Source: JAAFHN01 sp031421855
GTDB lineage: Bacteria > Pseudomonadota > Gammaproteobacteria > Burkholderiales > Burkholderiaceae_C
Direction of reading: 5' to 3'
Length of the DNA: 64,000 nt
Assembly: GCA_031421855.1 (NCBI GenBank)
Contig: JANOPN010000071.1
Span: forward strand, 16,283-80,282
Of the stretch, positions 44,297 through 52,520 are shown in pieces. The notes beneath the pieces are model-generated. The model was not told where the DNA came from. It saw only the letters and a list, made by a program, of their open reading frames with translations, and did no database searches. Both the position numbers and the translations under genes were made by a program. Every line of letters starts with the position of its first letter. Positions within the stretch are counted from its first letter, which is position 1.

Positions 44297-46348
44297 ATGA
44301 TGCCAACAATCAACCCCCTGATGACCTACACCGGCGGGTTTCCGCCATTTGTCACCACGCGCAGCGAGCATTTCGGCCCTGCGCTCGAGGCCAGCACGGC
44401 CTCGCATTTGGCTGAGATTGATGCGATTGCCCTCAACGTCGAGCCGCCGAGCTTTGCCAACACCGTTGAGGCGATGGACTTAGCCGGCGAGCATTTGGGC
44501 TTGGTGAGCCGCATGTTCTCCAACCTCACCTTGAGTGAGACCTCGCCCGAATTGCAGGCCGTTGAGCGCGAATGGTCGCCCAAGCTGGCCGCTCACGATT
44601 CGCGGATTTACCTGAACGACGCGCTTTTTGGTCGCGTTGACGCACTTTTTAACAAGCGCGCCGATTTGGGGCTTGATGCCGAGTCGCTTCGCTTGCTGGA
44701 GCGGGTGCACCTGGACTTCACGCGCGCCGGCGCCAAGCTGGTGGGCGCTCAAAAGCAACGCTATGGACAAATTGTGGAACGCTTGGCGGCGCTGTACACC
44801 GAATTCAGCCAAAACGTGCTGGCCGATGAGTCGGCTTGGACACTGGCGCTGACGAGCGAGGCCGATTTGGCTGGCTTGCCCGAGTTCGTGCGCGAGGGGG
44901 CCACCAGTGCGGCCAAGCAGCGCGGCGTCTCGGCCTTGGGGGTCATCACACTGAGCCGCTCATTGGTTGTGCCATTTCTCACGTTCAGCTCGCGACGCGA
45001 CTTGCGCGAACATGCCTACACCGCGTGGGTGAACCGCGGCGGCAATGCCGGCGCGCACAACAACTGGCCGATTTGCCAGCAAATCATGGCCCTGCGCCAA
45101 GAGCTGGCGGCCTTGCATGGCGTCGCGAACTTCAGCATCTACCAACTGGCCGACACCATGGCCCAGACTGCTGAGGCCGTGCACGAGTTGCTGCAAAAGG
45201 TCTGGACGCCCGCCAAAGCCTTGGCCGCGCGCGAGTGCGAAGCCTTGAAGGGTATGGCCGCTAGCTTGGGGGCGGATGCATCCGACATCGCACCATGGGA
45301 CTGGCGCTACTACGCCGAAAAAGTGCGCGTCGCCCGGTTTGCGCTGGACGACGCACAGGTCAAGCCGTACTTCAGCCTAGACCGAATGACCCAGGCCATG
45401 TTTGACGTGGCAGGGCGCTTGTTTGGCATCGAGTTTCGAGCCAACCCCATTCATGAGGCCTATCAAGCCGACGTGGCGGCCTACGATGTGGTGCACACCG
45501 CGACCGGCGAGGCTGTGGGCACGTTCTTGGCCGACAATTTCTCGCGTCAAACCAAGCGTGGCGGTGCCTGGATGAGCGACTACCGCAGCCAACGCGGTGG
45601 CGCAACCAAGGTGCTGCCCATCATCGTCAACAACAACAATTTTGCCCAAGCGCCAAGCGGCCAAGCGACGCTTTTGAGCGCCGACGACGTGCGAACGTTG
45701 TTTCATGAGTTCGGGCATGGCTTGCATGGCCTGTTGAGTCAGGTGCGGTATCAAAGGCTCGCGGGAACCAGCGTGCTGCGCGATTTTGTCGAGTTGCCCA
45801 GCCAGTTGTTTGAGCACTGGGCGTTCACACCCGAGGTGCTGGCCAAACATGCCCGCCACGTGGACACCGGGGCCGAACTGCCAGCCGAGTTGATGGCCAA
45901 AATTCACGCGGCGCGGCGGTTTAACCAAGGTTTTGAAGCGGTCGAGTACACCTCGTCCGCTTTGGTCGACCTGGCCTTGCACCAGCGGGCCGACGCGGGC
46001 AGTTTGGATTTGGCGCAGTTTCAGGCCGATGCGTTGGCCGCCATTGGCATGCCCAACAGCATCCGGATGCGCCACCATTTGCCGCATTTTGGGCATTTGT
46101 TCAGCGGCGACGGTTACGCCAGCCAGTATTACGTGTACTTGTGGGCCGAGACGCTGGACGCCGACGCGTTTGGCGCGTTCACCGAGGCCAACGATGTGTT
46201 TGACGCGGCAAGCGCCAAGGCTTTGCTCAAGCACATTTACAGCGCGGGCAATTCGGTTGAGCCCGGTGCAGCCTACCGCGCGTTTCGCGGTCGCAACCCC
46301 GACGTGAACGCCATGTTGCGCAAAAAGGGCTTGCTCACCCCGGCTTGA
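44297..46348 (+). CDS. dcp: M3-family zinc metallopeptidase (dipeptidyl carboxypeptidase-like)
   Basis: A 683-residue M3 peptidase. The zinc motif HEFGH is at residues 470-474 (LFHEFGHGLHGLLSQ), with the downstream glutamate in DFVELPSQLFEHW. The N-terminal helical part (NPLMTYTGGFPPF, VEPPSFANTVEAMDL) and the C-terminal block HFGHLFSGDGYASQYYVYLWAE are typical of Dcp/OpdA. Lack of a signal peptide suggests a cytoplasmic enzyme trimming short peptides. Dcp and oligopeptidase A are hard to tell apart by eye. It follows rep by 18 bp and overlaps the convergent TetR gene by 14 bp. Confidence 0.88.
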   Translation: MMPTINPLMTYTGGFPPFVTTRSEHFGPALEASTASHLAEIDAIALNVEPPSFANTVEAMDLAGEHLGLVSRMFSNLTLSETSPELQAVEREWSPKLAAHDSRIYLNDALFGRVDALFNKRADLGLDAESLRLLERVHLDFTRAGAKLVGAQKQRYGQIVERLAALYTEFSQNVLADESAWTLALTSEADLAGLPEFVREGATSAAKQRGVSALGVITLSRSLVVPFLTFSSRRDLREHAYTAWVNRGGNAGAHNNWPICQQIMALRQELAALHGVANFSIYQLADTMAQTAEAVHELLQKVWTPAKALAARECEALKGMAASLGADASDIAPWDWRYYAEKVRVARFALDDAQVKPYFSLDRMTQAMFDVAGRLFGIEFRANPIHEAYQADVAAYDVVHTATGEAVGTFLADNFSRQTKRGGAWMSDYRSQRGGATKVLPIIVNNNNFAQAPSGQATLLSADDVRTLFHEFGHGLHGLLSQVRYQRLAGTSVLRDFVELPSQLFEHWAFTPEVLAKHARHVDTGAELPAELMAKIHAARRFNQGFEAVEYTSSALVDLALHQRADAGSLDLAQFQADALAAIGMPNSIRMRHHLPHFGHLFSGDGYASQYYVYLWAETLDADAFGAFTEANDVFDAASAKALLKHIYSAGNSVEPGAAYRAFRGRNPDVNAMLRKKGLLTPA

Positions 46349-46943
46349 GATCGTTTGCCGGCTCAGCGCTGGGCCAATCCACCACGCGCTCAATCAACTG
46401 AGCACATGGCTCAACCAAGGGTGCGAGGTTGTGGGCTTGGCCGTTTTCAATGGCCTGCAAAATCAGCTCGTGAATGCCGCCCACCACCAAAGTGGCCAGT
46501 TGCGCAGGCAGCGCGCTGGGGCCACCCACTGCCTGGGTGATGAAGGATTCAAGTGCCTGCGTGGCGCGTCGACGCGCCTCAAGCCCCGCCGTGCCCAAAC
46601 CTGGCATTTCAATGAACAAGGTGCGCAGCAGCACTGGGCGCATTGACAACCCAGCGAAATAAGCGGCCAAACCCCGGCGAACCTGGTTTTTTGGCTCTTT
46701 GCTGGCGCCCACTTCGCGCGCCAAAACCCGCAACAATTGTGCGGTGGCGGAGTCATGCAACGCGATCAAACACTGCGCTTTGTCAGCAAAGTGCTCATAA
46801 AACGTGCGCTTCGATACCCGCGCCGCACCCGCCACATCGGCGATCGTGGTCGCGGCATAACCGTGCTCGTCAACGCATCCGGCCAGCGCGTCAAGCAAAC
46901 GAAGGCGATGCGAATCGGCTGGGCTTGGGTCGGTGGTGGGCAT
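46335..46943 (-). CDS. TetR-family transcriptional regulator
   Basis: A 202-residue TetR/AcrR-type repressor from the ATG at 46943. The N-terminal HTH is TTIADVAGAARVSKRTFYEHF (residues ~30-52), and the C-terminal ligand domain is TetR_C-like. It is divergent from the metal-dependent hydrolase gene. The gap carries two identical-architecture palindromes (GGTAC-N6-GTACC), so autoregulation and control of the hydrolase are likely. The frame is open back to 47054 but has no better start. Confidence 0.88.
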   Translation of the reverse strand: MPTTDPSPADSHRLRLLDALAGCVDEHGYAATTIADVAGAARVSKRTFYEHFADKAQCLIALHDSATAQLLRVLAREVGASKEPKNQVRRGLAAYFAGLSMRPVLLRTLFIEMPGLGTAGLEARRRATQALESFITQAVGGPSALPAQLATLVVGGIHELILQAIENGQAHNLAPLVEPCAQLIERVVDWPSAEPANDLKPG

Positions 46944-46973
46944 TCGCGAATGGTAGCAAAAGAAAGTCCGAGC

Positions 46974-47032
46974 GGTACTTGACAGTACCAAACCAAGGCG
47001 CAATAATAAGCTGAATGGTACGCAACCGTACC
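46974..47032. promoter_or_regulatory. Two GGTAC-N6-GTACC operators and a promoter
   Basis: GGTACTTGACAGTACC (46974-46989) and GGTACGCAACCGTACC (47017-47032) are inverted repeats with identical arms, 43 bp apart. Rightward, TTGACA (46979-46984), 17-bp spacer and AATAAT (47002-47007) form a good sigma70 promoter whose -35 lies inside operator 1. This fits TetR repression of the downstream hydrolase gene. Confidence 0.75.
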
Positions 47033-47040
47033 AGCCCAAC

Positions 47041-47060
47041 CCAAACCAAACCAAACCAAA
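47041..47060 (+). repeat. CCAAA pentanucleotide tract in the leader
   Basis: Four perfect CCAAA units, preceded by a near copy (CCAAC), lie 11-31 bp before the hydrolase start codon. They occupy the place of a ribosome-binding site, which is otherwise not visible. Confidence 0.7.
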
Positions 47061-47071
47061 ATATACTTCCC

Positions 47072-47914
47072 ATGTCTGAACTCACCATCCGCCGCTTGCT
47101 TGTCGACCTTGACGCGCCATTCGAGCGCAACTGGGCCGGTGATGCGTTCACCACCGCGTATTTCAATGCGCTGTCGATGAGCTTTCCACGGGGTGAACAG
47201 TTTTTCATGGACTCCGTGCGCGGCGCTCATGCGCAACTCAAGCCCGAGACAGACATCGCAACCCAAGCCCGTTTTGACGACGAAGTCAAAGGATTCGTTG
47301 GGCAAGAGGCCACGCATCGCCGCATTCACGCGCTCTTCAACACGCAGCTCGCCAACCAAGGCTTGGTTAACCATTGGGAAGCTCGCATCAACGACCGCAT
47401 GAAGCTGCTGGAGGGTGCCAACTTTCGCCACGCGCTGGCCATCACAGTCGCCAACGAGCATTTCACTGCCATGCTGGCGCAGCACATGCTGGCGCACCCC
47501 GCCATGCTGGCACGAGCCGAGCCGCGCCTGCAAACACTTTGGAGCTGGCACGCCGCCGAAGAGTGCGAGCACCGCTCGGTGGCGTTTGACCTCTACGCGG
47601 CCACCGGCGGCAGCCTCAAGTGGCGTCGCCGCTGGATGTTCACGGCCACGTTTTTCTTGATGACCGACGCCCTGCGCCAAACCGTCACCAACTTGAGCGC
47701 CGAGAACCAACTCTGGCGCTGGAGCACCTGGAAAAGCGCGGGCAGCTTCTTTTTTGGCAAAACCGGCATCGTTCGCCACACATTCAAACCTTGGCTCGCC
47801 TTCTTCAAGGCCGATTTCCACCCCGAACACCAAGACGGCCAGCTGTCAAAAGACTGGCTGAACGACAACGCCACAACCTACCGCGCTGTGGGCATGCCAA
47901 ACACCGCGGTCTGA
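47072..47914 (+). CDS. Predicted metal-dependent hydrolase (PF10118-like)
   Basis: A 280-residue protein of the COG3687/PF10118 'predicted metal-dependent hydrolase' group. It is all-helical with the repeated carboxylate/histidine pattern of ferritin-like di-iron proteins: FFMDSVRGAH, GQEATHRRIH, NEHFTAMLAQHML and WHAAEECEHRSVAFDLY. The biological reaction is unknown. The ATG at 47072 starts the conserved part. An ATG at 47015 would add 19 residues encoded by the operator and the CCAAA tract and is unlikely. Control by the divergent TetR protein is suggested by the paired palindromes. Confidence 0.8.
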   Translation: MSELTIRRLLVDLDAPFERNWAGDAFTTAYFNALSMSFPRGEQFFMDSVRGAHAQLKPETDIATQARFDDEVKGFVGQEATHRRIHALFNTQLANQGLVNHWEARINDRMKLLEGANFRHALAITVANEHFTAMLAQHMLAHPAMLARAEPRLQTLWSWHAAEECEHRSVAFDLYAATGGSLKWRRRWMFTATFFLMTDALRQTVTNLSAENQLWRWSTWKSAGSFFFGKTGIVRHTFKPWLAFFKADFHPEHQDGQLSKDWLNDNATTYRAVGMPNTAV

Positions 47915-47937
47915 GCTGTTTTTTGATGAAATTCGGC

Positions 47938-47970
47938 CTTGGTCACCGGATTCATTGAGTTTGTTGCTAT
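47938..47970 (-). repeat. Dispersed repeat, copy 11 (intergenic)
   Basis: A reverse-strand, near-consensus core: ATAGCAACAAACTCAATG then AATCCGGTGACCAAG. The right flank GGCCGAATTTCATCAAAAAA resembles that of copy 2. Confidence 0.9.
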
Positions 47971-48005
47971 CTATTTGATAGTTGATTGCCGAGCGGCGAA
48001 TTCGG

Positions 48006-48545
48006 TCACGGGTTCGCTCGATGTCCAAAGCTCAACACGCGGGTGATTTGCCATTGCCCACCTTGCTCGCGCCACACAATGGCGAAGTCTGCAATGCCTT
48101 CGCACTGCTTGCCGGCGTTTGAGCAAAACCGGTGCGCGCCCTGCGCAATTGCGCCAAACCCTTTGATTGGGTAGACCTTGAGCGAGTCGGGCACCAGCTC
48201 GCGGCGAAATTTGCCGCACACATGTTTGGCGGTGTTGACAAGCATCGCCTCGCGCGACCACGTGACGCCGCCGGTGTCGTGATAAAACTCAACGCCAACA
48301 TCGAAATAGTCCGCATGCGCTCGCAACTGCGCCGGGTCAGCACAGCGGTTAAACGCGTTGAAAACGGCGGTGTCGAGCTTGGAGACGGTGTCAAACAGGG
48401 GGTCAGCTGGCACGGTCGCACTGCTTTTCGGCTCGGGGCGGTCGGTCGCGAGCGCTGCGCCAGCGCCCATGAGGGCCGCAGCACCCATCAACGCGGCCAA
48501 ACCGGCATTTTTGATGACAAATCGACTCCTGGTCTGCGGATTCAT
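48006..48545 (-). CDS. Exported NTF2-like protein (DUF4440/SnoaL-type)
   Basis: A 179-residue protein with a signal peptide (KNAGLAALMGAAALMGAGAA, cleavage near ALA) and an NTF2-like cone fold. Recognisable parts are LFDTVSKLDTAVFNAFNRC, AHADYFDVGVEFYHDTGGVT and a final strand WREQGGQWQITRVLSFGHR typical of DUF4440. No catalytic assignment is possible. The start ATG at 48545 lies inside a dispersed-repeat copy (ATGAATCCGCAGACC), so the first codons are repeat-derived. A frame extension to 48587 has weak starts only. It lies 38 bp downstream of the small exported gene, probably co-transcribed. Confidence 0.75.
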   Translation of the reverse strand: MNPQTRSRFVIKNAGLAALMGAAALMGAGAALATDRPEPKSSATVPADPLFDTVSKLDTAVFNAFNRCADPAQLRAHADYFDVGVEFYHDTGGVTWSREAMLVNTAKHVCGKFRRELVPDSLKVYPIKGFGAIAQGAHRFCSNAGKQCEGIADFAIVWREQGGQWQITRVLSFGHRANP

Positions 48546-48560
48546 TGGATTTGTTGCTGC
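48528..48560 (-). repeat. Dispersed repeat, copy 12 (start codon of NTF2-like gene)
   Basis: Reverse-strand core GCAGCAACAAATCCAATG then AATCCGCAGACCAGG, with the downstream flank ending CATCAAAAATG. The ATG in the middle of the core is the start codon of the gene ending at 48006. Confidence 0.8.
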
Positions 48561-48583
48561 GCTTTTAGGAGTATCTGGTCGCA

Positions 48584-48790
48584 TCAAGCTGCGCGGCTGG
48601 CCCGCACCTCGATGCGTTCGGCGTGCACGACTTGGATGACGCGAACGATGATCGGCTCGGCCTTGACGATGGGCATCACTGCGCGGTCAGCCGCGACTTG
48701 CAGGGCGCTTGCTGCGCTGCCAAATGCGGCAAAGTGGGCAATGGCGACAAGGGTGACGACTGCGGCGGCGGTTTTTGCGGTGGTGAACAT
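48584..48790 (-). CDS. Small exported hypothetical protein
   Basis: A 68-residue protein from an ATG at 48790 with AAGGA 8 bp upstream. It has a strong signal-peptide-like N-terminus (MFTTAKTAAAVVTLVAIAHF AAFGSAASA) and a short mature part rich in Val, Ile, Arg and Glu (MPIVKAEPIIVRVIQVVHAE...). No known domain recognised. Its stop lies 38 bp before the NTF2-like start. The in-frame extension to 49078 runs through non-coding-looking sequence and into the MITE, so it is not used. Confidence 0.55.
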   Translation of the reverse strand: MFTTAKTAAAVVTLVAIAHFAAFGSAASALQVAADRAVMPIVKAEPIIVRVIQVVHAERIEVRASRAA

Positions 48791-49064
48791 GTTGAAGTCC
48801 TTATCGGCTTGCGGGTTTGAGGCGGTGAAGTGAATCACCATGGACGCAAGTATCGAAAAACCGCCGTTGAAAGCCAAGCCCGTTGCGACAGGTCGCGGTT
48901 TTCGGCTCTTGAAGTGCGAAAACAGGGCGCAGACTGGCGGCGAGCACGTTTTTTGTCGACCTTCATCACGGCATTGAGTTGCTTGCGCACCCGGTACACC
49001 TGCGCCGCAAACGGAAATACATCGCCACCCGATGGGTTGAGCATCTCCAACATCTAAACACCTA

Positions 49065-49168
49065 TAGGACTTACGCAAAACTTCCCCAGCGGCGTTGCAG
49101 CTCCTAGCCGTGCTATCCGCACTGTCGTCGTCGCTGCGCCTTGCTGGAACGATTTTGCGTAAGTCCTA
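49065..49168 (+). mobile_element. 104-bp MITE, copy 1
   Basis: Perfect 16-bp terminal inverted repeats TAGGACTTACGCAAAA (49065-49080) and TTTTGCGTAAGTCCTA (49153-49168). The interior shares GTTGCAGCTCCTAGCCGTGC and CACTGTCGTCGTCG with the second copy at 53458-53561, which is inverted. It is non-coding and needs a transposase in trans; none with such ends is in the window. Confidence 0.82.
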
Positions 49169-49173
49169 CTAAC

Positions 49174-49218
49174 CTATAATTAGTTCGTTAGTGCACTAAT
49201 TATAGTCCATTAACGAAC
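49174..49218. promoter_or_regulatory. Nested palindromes upstream of marR-type gene
   Basis: CTATAATTAG (49174-49183) pairs with CTAATTATAG (49196-49205). An overlapping GTTCGTTA (49183-49190) pairs with TAACGAAC (49211-49218). The AT-rich nested dyads 30 bp before the start codon fit MarR-type autoregulatory operators. The MITE ends only 6 bp upstream. Confidence 0.6.
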
Positions 49219-49247
49219 CATATTCATCAAGCTGCTTTGTTCTCACC

Positions 49248-49736
49248 ATGAAGTCACCCCCAAACCCGACCGCCCAAGCGTCCAGCCTCTCACCGCGATT
49301 GGTTCATGGCATAGCCGCGTGGATCGACGTGGTTTGCACCTACCAAGCCTGCGCTGAGACCTTGAGCGAGCGCGTTAAAACCGTCGGTCTCAAGCTGGCT
49401 CAGCATGACGTGTTGATGAACCTGCTGCGCAGTGAGTCACTCACCCAACAGCAACTGGCCCAAAAGAGCTTCGTCACCAAAAGCCACATGAGCGCCGTGC
49501 TCACCGAGATGGTTGAACTGGGCTGGATCGACCGATCAGACAGCCAAGCCGACAAACGCAGCAAAGAAATCACCCTGACCCCCCCGGGCCGCCAACTCGC
49601 TCACCGCGCGTTTGCACTGCAAGCGCAAGTCGTCACCGCCATGATGGGAAACCTCAGCGACACCGAACTGACCTTCATTCAAGACTTCTCTAGCAACGCC
49701 CAAAAAGCCCTGAAGGCACTTCGCGAATCGAGATAG
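49248..49736 (+). CDS. MarR-family transcriptional regulator
   Basis: A 162-residue MarR-type winged-helix protein. HTH and wing are at LTQQQLAQKSFVTKSHMSAVLTEM (residues ~65-88) and WIDRSDSQADKRSKEITLTPPGRQL (~92-117), with the conserved D-x-R wing pattern. Palindromes upstream suggest autoregulation. The neighbours (aldehyde dehydrogenase, nitrilase) are convergent and carry a sigma54 promoter of their own, so a role in their control is not supported. The ligand is unknown. Confidence 0.85.
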   Translation: MKSPPNPTAQASSLSPRLVHGIAAWIDVVCTYQACAETLSERVKTVGLKLAQHDVLMNLLRSESLTQQQLAQKSFVTKSHMSAVLTEMVELGWIDRSDSQADKRSKEITLTPPGRQLAHRAFALQAQVVTAMMGNLSDTELTFIQDFSSNAQKALKALRESR

Positions 49737-49887
49737 GTGCTGGTGATCGGCGTTGGATAGGGCCTGAAGCAGGCGTCGATATCGCAGCGAACCCACGCGC
49801 AGCCAATGCATGCCGAACTCTCGAAAGTCCAAGTTCAGAAAAAGCACTCAAACCGGCGATCGATGGGTTGAGATCTACTCAATTTTC

Positions 49888-49920
49888 ATAGCATCGAACC
49901 CAATAGATTCGGTGATCAAT
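49888..49920 (+). repeat. Dispersed repeat, copy 13 (intergenic)
   Basis: The core begins ATAGCATCGAACCCAATA and ends GGTGATCAAT, followed by CCCCAATATTTCGTCAAA. It lies in the 258-bp gap between the MarR and aldehyde dehydrogenase genes, which otherwise shows nothing. Confidence 0.75.
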
Positions 49921-49994
49921 CCCCAATATTTCGTCAAATTCGCTCGTGTGAGCCGTTTTCGAGCCGCAAAGCAGTTTGCAGTCAACGCCAGGAG

Positions 49995-51440
49995 CTAGCT
50001 GCGGCGAAACCACCACGGCGAATCGGTGCCGTTGCTAACCAAATACGCTTGCTGGCGATAAAAGCGTTGCAGGCTGGCTGCGCCCATGCGCGAGCCGCCT
50101 AGGCCAGAGCTTTTGAATGATTGTTTGGCCGCGTCGTGAACCAATGCCGTAAGCGACGCATCGTTGATGGAGACGGCTCCGACTTCAAGCTGTGACGCGA
50201 TGCGCTTGGCTTGTTCGATATCGCCCGAGAAAACGCAGGCGCTGAGGCCGAACTCCGTGCTGTTGGCGAGCTCGATGGCCTGGGCTTCGCCTTCAAATGC
50301 CATCACAGGCAGGATTGGGGCAAAGGTTTCTTCGGCCACGATGGCCATGTCAGCGGTGGTGTGGGTCAATACCGTGGGTTCGCACCACAAGCCGCCGCCC
50401 AGTACTTTGATTTGGCCGCCGGTGAGCACTTTGGCCCCCTTGGCGACGGCATCAACCAAATGCCGCTCAATGATTTGCGCTTGGGCTACCGAAATGACAG
50501 GGCCGATTTGACCCACCCGAATGTCGGGCCAGCAGTGCTTGAGCGCCGCGACTTCTTTCACCAAGGCAGCAACGAAGGGCTCAAAAATCGATTGTTCGAC
50601 ATACGCGCGCTCCAACGACATGCAGCTTTGCCCGGCGTTAACCATGGATGCCCAACAAATTGACCGTGCGGTGCGGGCGATGTCGGCACTTGCGCAGACG
50701 ACCGCGGCGTCTTTGCCGCCAAGCTCCAAATGCGCTCCAATGAACGCTTGCGCGGCTTGAACGGCGACTTTGCGACCGGTGGCGACGCTGCCGGTGAAGC
50801 AAATCAAGTCAACACTGGCCACTAACGCGCCACCGGTGGCGCCAGCGCCAGTGACGATTTGGAGCACTTGGGTGAGCTCGGGCACGGCATTTAGGGCGCG
50901 TTCGAGGACAGGAACAAAACGCGGCGTGACTTCTGAGGGCTTGACCATGACCGCGCAGCCCGCCATCAAGGCCGGGTAGGCGTCGATCAGCGACAGCAAT
51001 AGCGGGAAATTCCAAGGGCTGATGATGCCCACCAAAGCAAACGGTCGGGCGTGTTGCTCGACCGAAATGTGGGGCATGCTGGACGCTCGCGCAACATGGC
51101 TGGCCGGTGCAGCACGGAGCAAGGCCGTCGCGTCAACCGCCCAGCGTTTGATGGCGCCAACGGTGCCGTCAACCTCCATTACCGACTCGGCGTAGCGCCC
51201 GGTGTCTTGTGCAATGGCATCGATCAACTCGCTGCGCACAGCAACAATGGCATCGGCAAAGCGCAGCAAGCTGGCTGCCCGCGCCGCAGCGCCGCTTGCG
51301 GCCCAAGCAACTTGTTGGCGGCGCAGTTGGCTTGCAACAGCGGCGACTTGGTCGGCTGAGAAAACCGGCATGTCGTGGTCGACGAGTCCGGTGCGTGGGT
51401 TGCGGATTGCCAGGCTTGGTTCTGACGGGGCATCAGCCAT
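49995..51440 (-). CDS. Aldehyde dehydrogenase family protein
   Basis: An NAD(P)-dependent aldehyde dehydrogenase of 481 residues from the ATG at 51440. Typical motifs are GIISPWNFPLLLSL (oxyanion-hole Asn and dinucleotide fold), ICFTGSVATGRKVA, the general base Glu in LELGGKDAAVV and the catalytic Cys in NAGQSCMSLERAYV. EETFAPILPVM is also conserved. It overlaps the nitrilase-family gene by 8 bp and is the last gene of the leftward sigma54-controlled operon, so it may oxidise an aldehyde intermediate of the pathway encoded at 53.7-61 kb. The substrate is unknown. Confidence 0.88.
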   Translation of the reverse strand: MADAPSEPSLAIRNPRTGLVDHDMPVFSADQVAAVASQLRRQQVAWAASGAAARAASLLRFADAIVAVRSELIDAIAQDTGRYAESVMEVDGTVGAIKRWAVDATALLRAAPASHVARASSMPHISVEQHARPFALVGIISPWNFPLLLSLIDAYPALMAGCAVMVKPSEVTPRFVPVLERALNAVPELTQVLQIVTGAGATGGALVASVDLICFTGSVATGRKVAVQAAQAFIGAHLELGGKDAAVVCASADIARTARSICWASMVNAGQSCMSLERAYVEQSIFEPFVAALVKEVAALKHCWPDIRVGQIGPVISVAQAQIIERHLVDAVAKGAKVLTGGQIKVLGGGLWCEPTVLTHTTADMAIVAEETFAPILPVMAFEGEAQAIELANSTEFGLSACVFSGDIEQAKRIASQLEVGAVSINDASLTALVHDAAKQSFKSSGLGGSRMGAASLQRFYRQQAYLVSNGTDSPWWFRRS

Positions 51441-52494
51441 TGGCAATGACTCCGCGGGCGACCAGCAGCTCGATGGCTTGACGCTGCGTGCCCATGAAGT
51501 GCGAGCGTTCCGGCACGGTGGGCTGTCCATCGACATCGAGCATGTTGTTGGGCGGGTAGACGGTACCGGCGTAGGTCGATGCGAACAGCTCTAAGCGCTG
51601 GCGAGACAAGATATTGCCCATGCCGGGCTTGCAGCGCAAGCGGCGCTGGGCAGCGATGTCGATCAAGGCGTTGGCGACCATGGTCTCACCGCCACCGGCT
51701 TCGGCGCGCACCTCTCCCAGGTAGTCGACGATCTTGGACATGCCGTCGACCGAGTGCTCGGGCATGTCGCTGTCGCGAATCCCCGCTGAATTGGCAGAAA
51801 TCACCCAGGCGCAGTTCTCATAAGCGCGTGCGCGCTTGGCGATGTCTTTGGGCGTGAGGCGTGGGCTGGAGGTTTCGCTGCTGGAGTGCAGCAGCACCTC
51901 AGCGCCGCGCAACGCCAAGCTGCGGGCGATTTCGGGGTACAAGATTTCCTCAGACGCCACACAGGCCAGCCGCCCAAGTGGCGTGTCGACGACCGGGAAA
52001 ACACCGTCTAACCCATAGATTTGCAAATACCGGTCCCACAGGTCGTGGGGCGTGGGCGCAAACATCGAAATCAAGCGCCGGTAGCGCAGCACCGTGCTTC
52101 CCTTGTCGTCGATGATGAAACTGGTTTGAAAATAAAGGCCCGGAAAATGCGGATCGGTCTCGTAGGCATTGCCAGAGAAGTAAATGCCGGCGTCGCGGCA
52201 CATGTCGCCCATGCGGGCGTATTCGGGGCCGTCGGGCGCTATGGCCGCTTTGGCGGCCCAACTGGGCAAGGTTTCGCCCAGTGGGTAGCTCGTCAAAAAA
52301 TACTCAGGCGCGACCACCAGCTTGAGATCGGGGCCAATGAAGCCTTTGCTGCCCAGAACCTGCCTGTGCACGCGCGCGATGTTGTCCATCATGCGCTGGC
52401 GGGTTTGCTCAAGCCCGTCGCAGCGGTTGACCGCGTGGCAGGCAACCTGCAAAGCCAAGGCTTGGTACGGCGCAGGGGTTTTGGAGTCAATCAT
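51433..52494 (-). CDS. Nitrilase/carbon-nitrogen hydrolase family protein
   Basis: A 353-residue member of the nitrilase superfamily, which cleaves nitriles, amides or carbamoyl groups with a Glu-Lys-Cys triad. Glu lies in VVAPEYFLTSY and the nucleophile Cys in GRLACVASEEILYPEIARSL. At the usual Lys position the sequence reads LRYRRLISMF, so Arg seems to replace it. Either the lysine lies elsewhere or this is an amidase variant. ATG at 52494. It lies 26 bp downstream of the membrane protein gene and overlaps the aldehyde dehydrogenase gene. It is probably a nitrogen-releasing step. Confidence 0.78.
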   Translation of the reverse strand: MIDSKTPAPYQALALQVACHAVNRCDGLEQTRQRMMDNIARVHRQVLGSKGFIGPDLKLVVAPEYFLTSYPLGETLPSWAAKAAIAPDGPEYARMGDMCRDAGIYFSGNAYETDPHFPGLYFQTSFIIDDKGSTVLRYRRLISMFAPTPHDLWDRYLQIYGLDGVFPVVDTPLGRLACVASEEILYPEIARSLALRGAEVLLHSSSETSSPRLTPKDIAKRARAYENCAWVISANSAGIRDSDMPEHSVDGMSKIVDYLGEVRAEAGGGETMVANALIDIAAQRRLRCKPGMGNILSRQRLELFASTYAGTVYPPNNMLDVDGQPTVPERSHFMGTQRQAIELLVARGVIANG

Positions 52495-52520
52495 CGGGGT
52501 GTGCTCGGTCAGGTCGGGGA

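Noticed and set aside
48835..49053. 72-codon reverse frame beginning MLEMLNPSGGDVF
   Set aside because: A weak GGTG site precedes it, but composition looks non-coding and no family is recognisable. It cannot be excluded, but support is too thin to annotate.
49248..49736. MarR protein as the local regulator of the ALDH/nitrilase operon
   Set aside because: That operon starts 3.5 kb away at a sigma54 promoter with activator motifs. The only palindromes near marR lie in its own leader.
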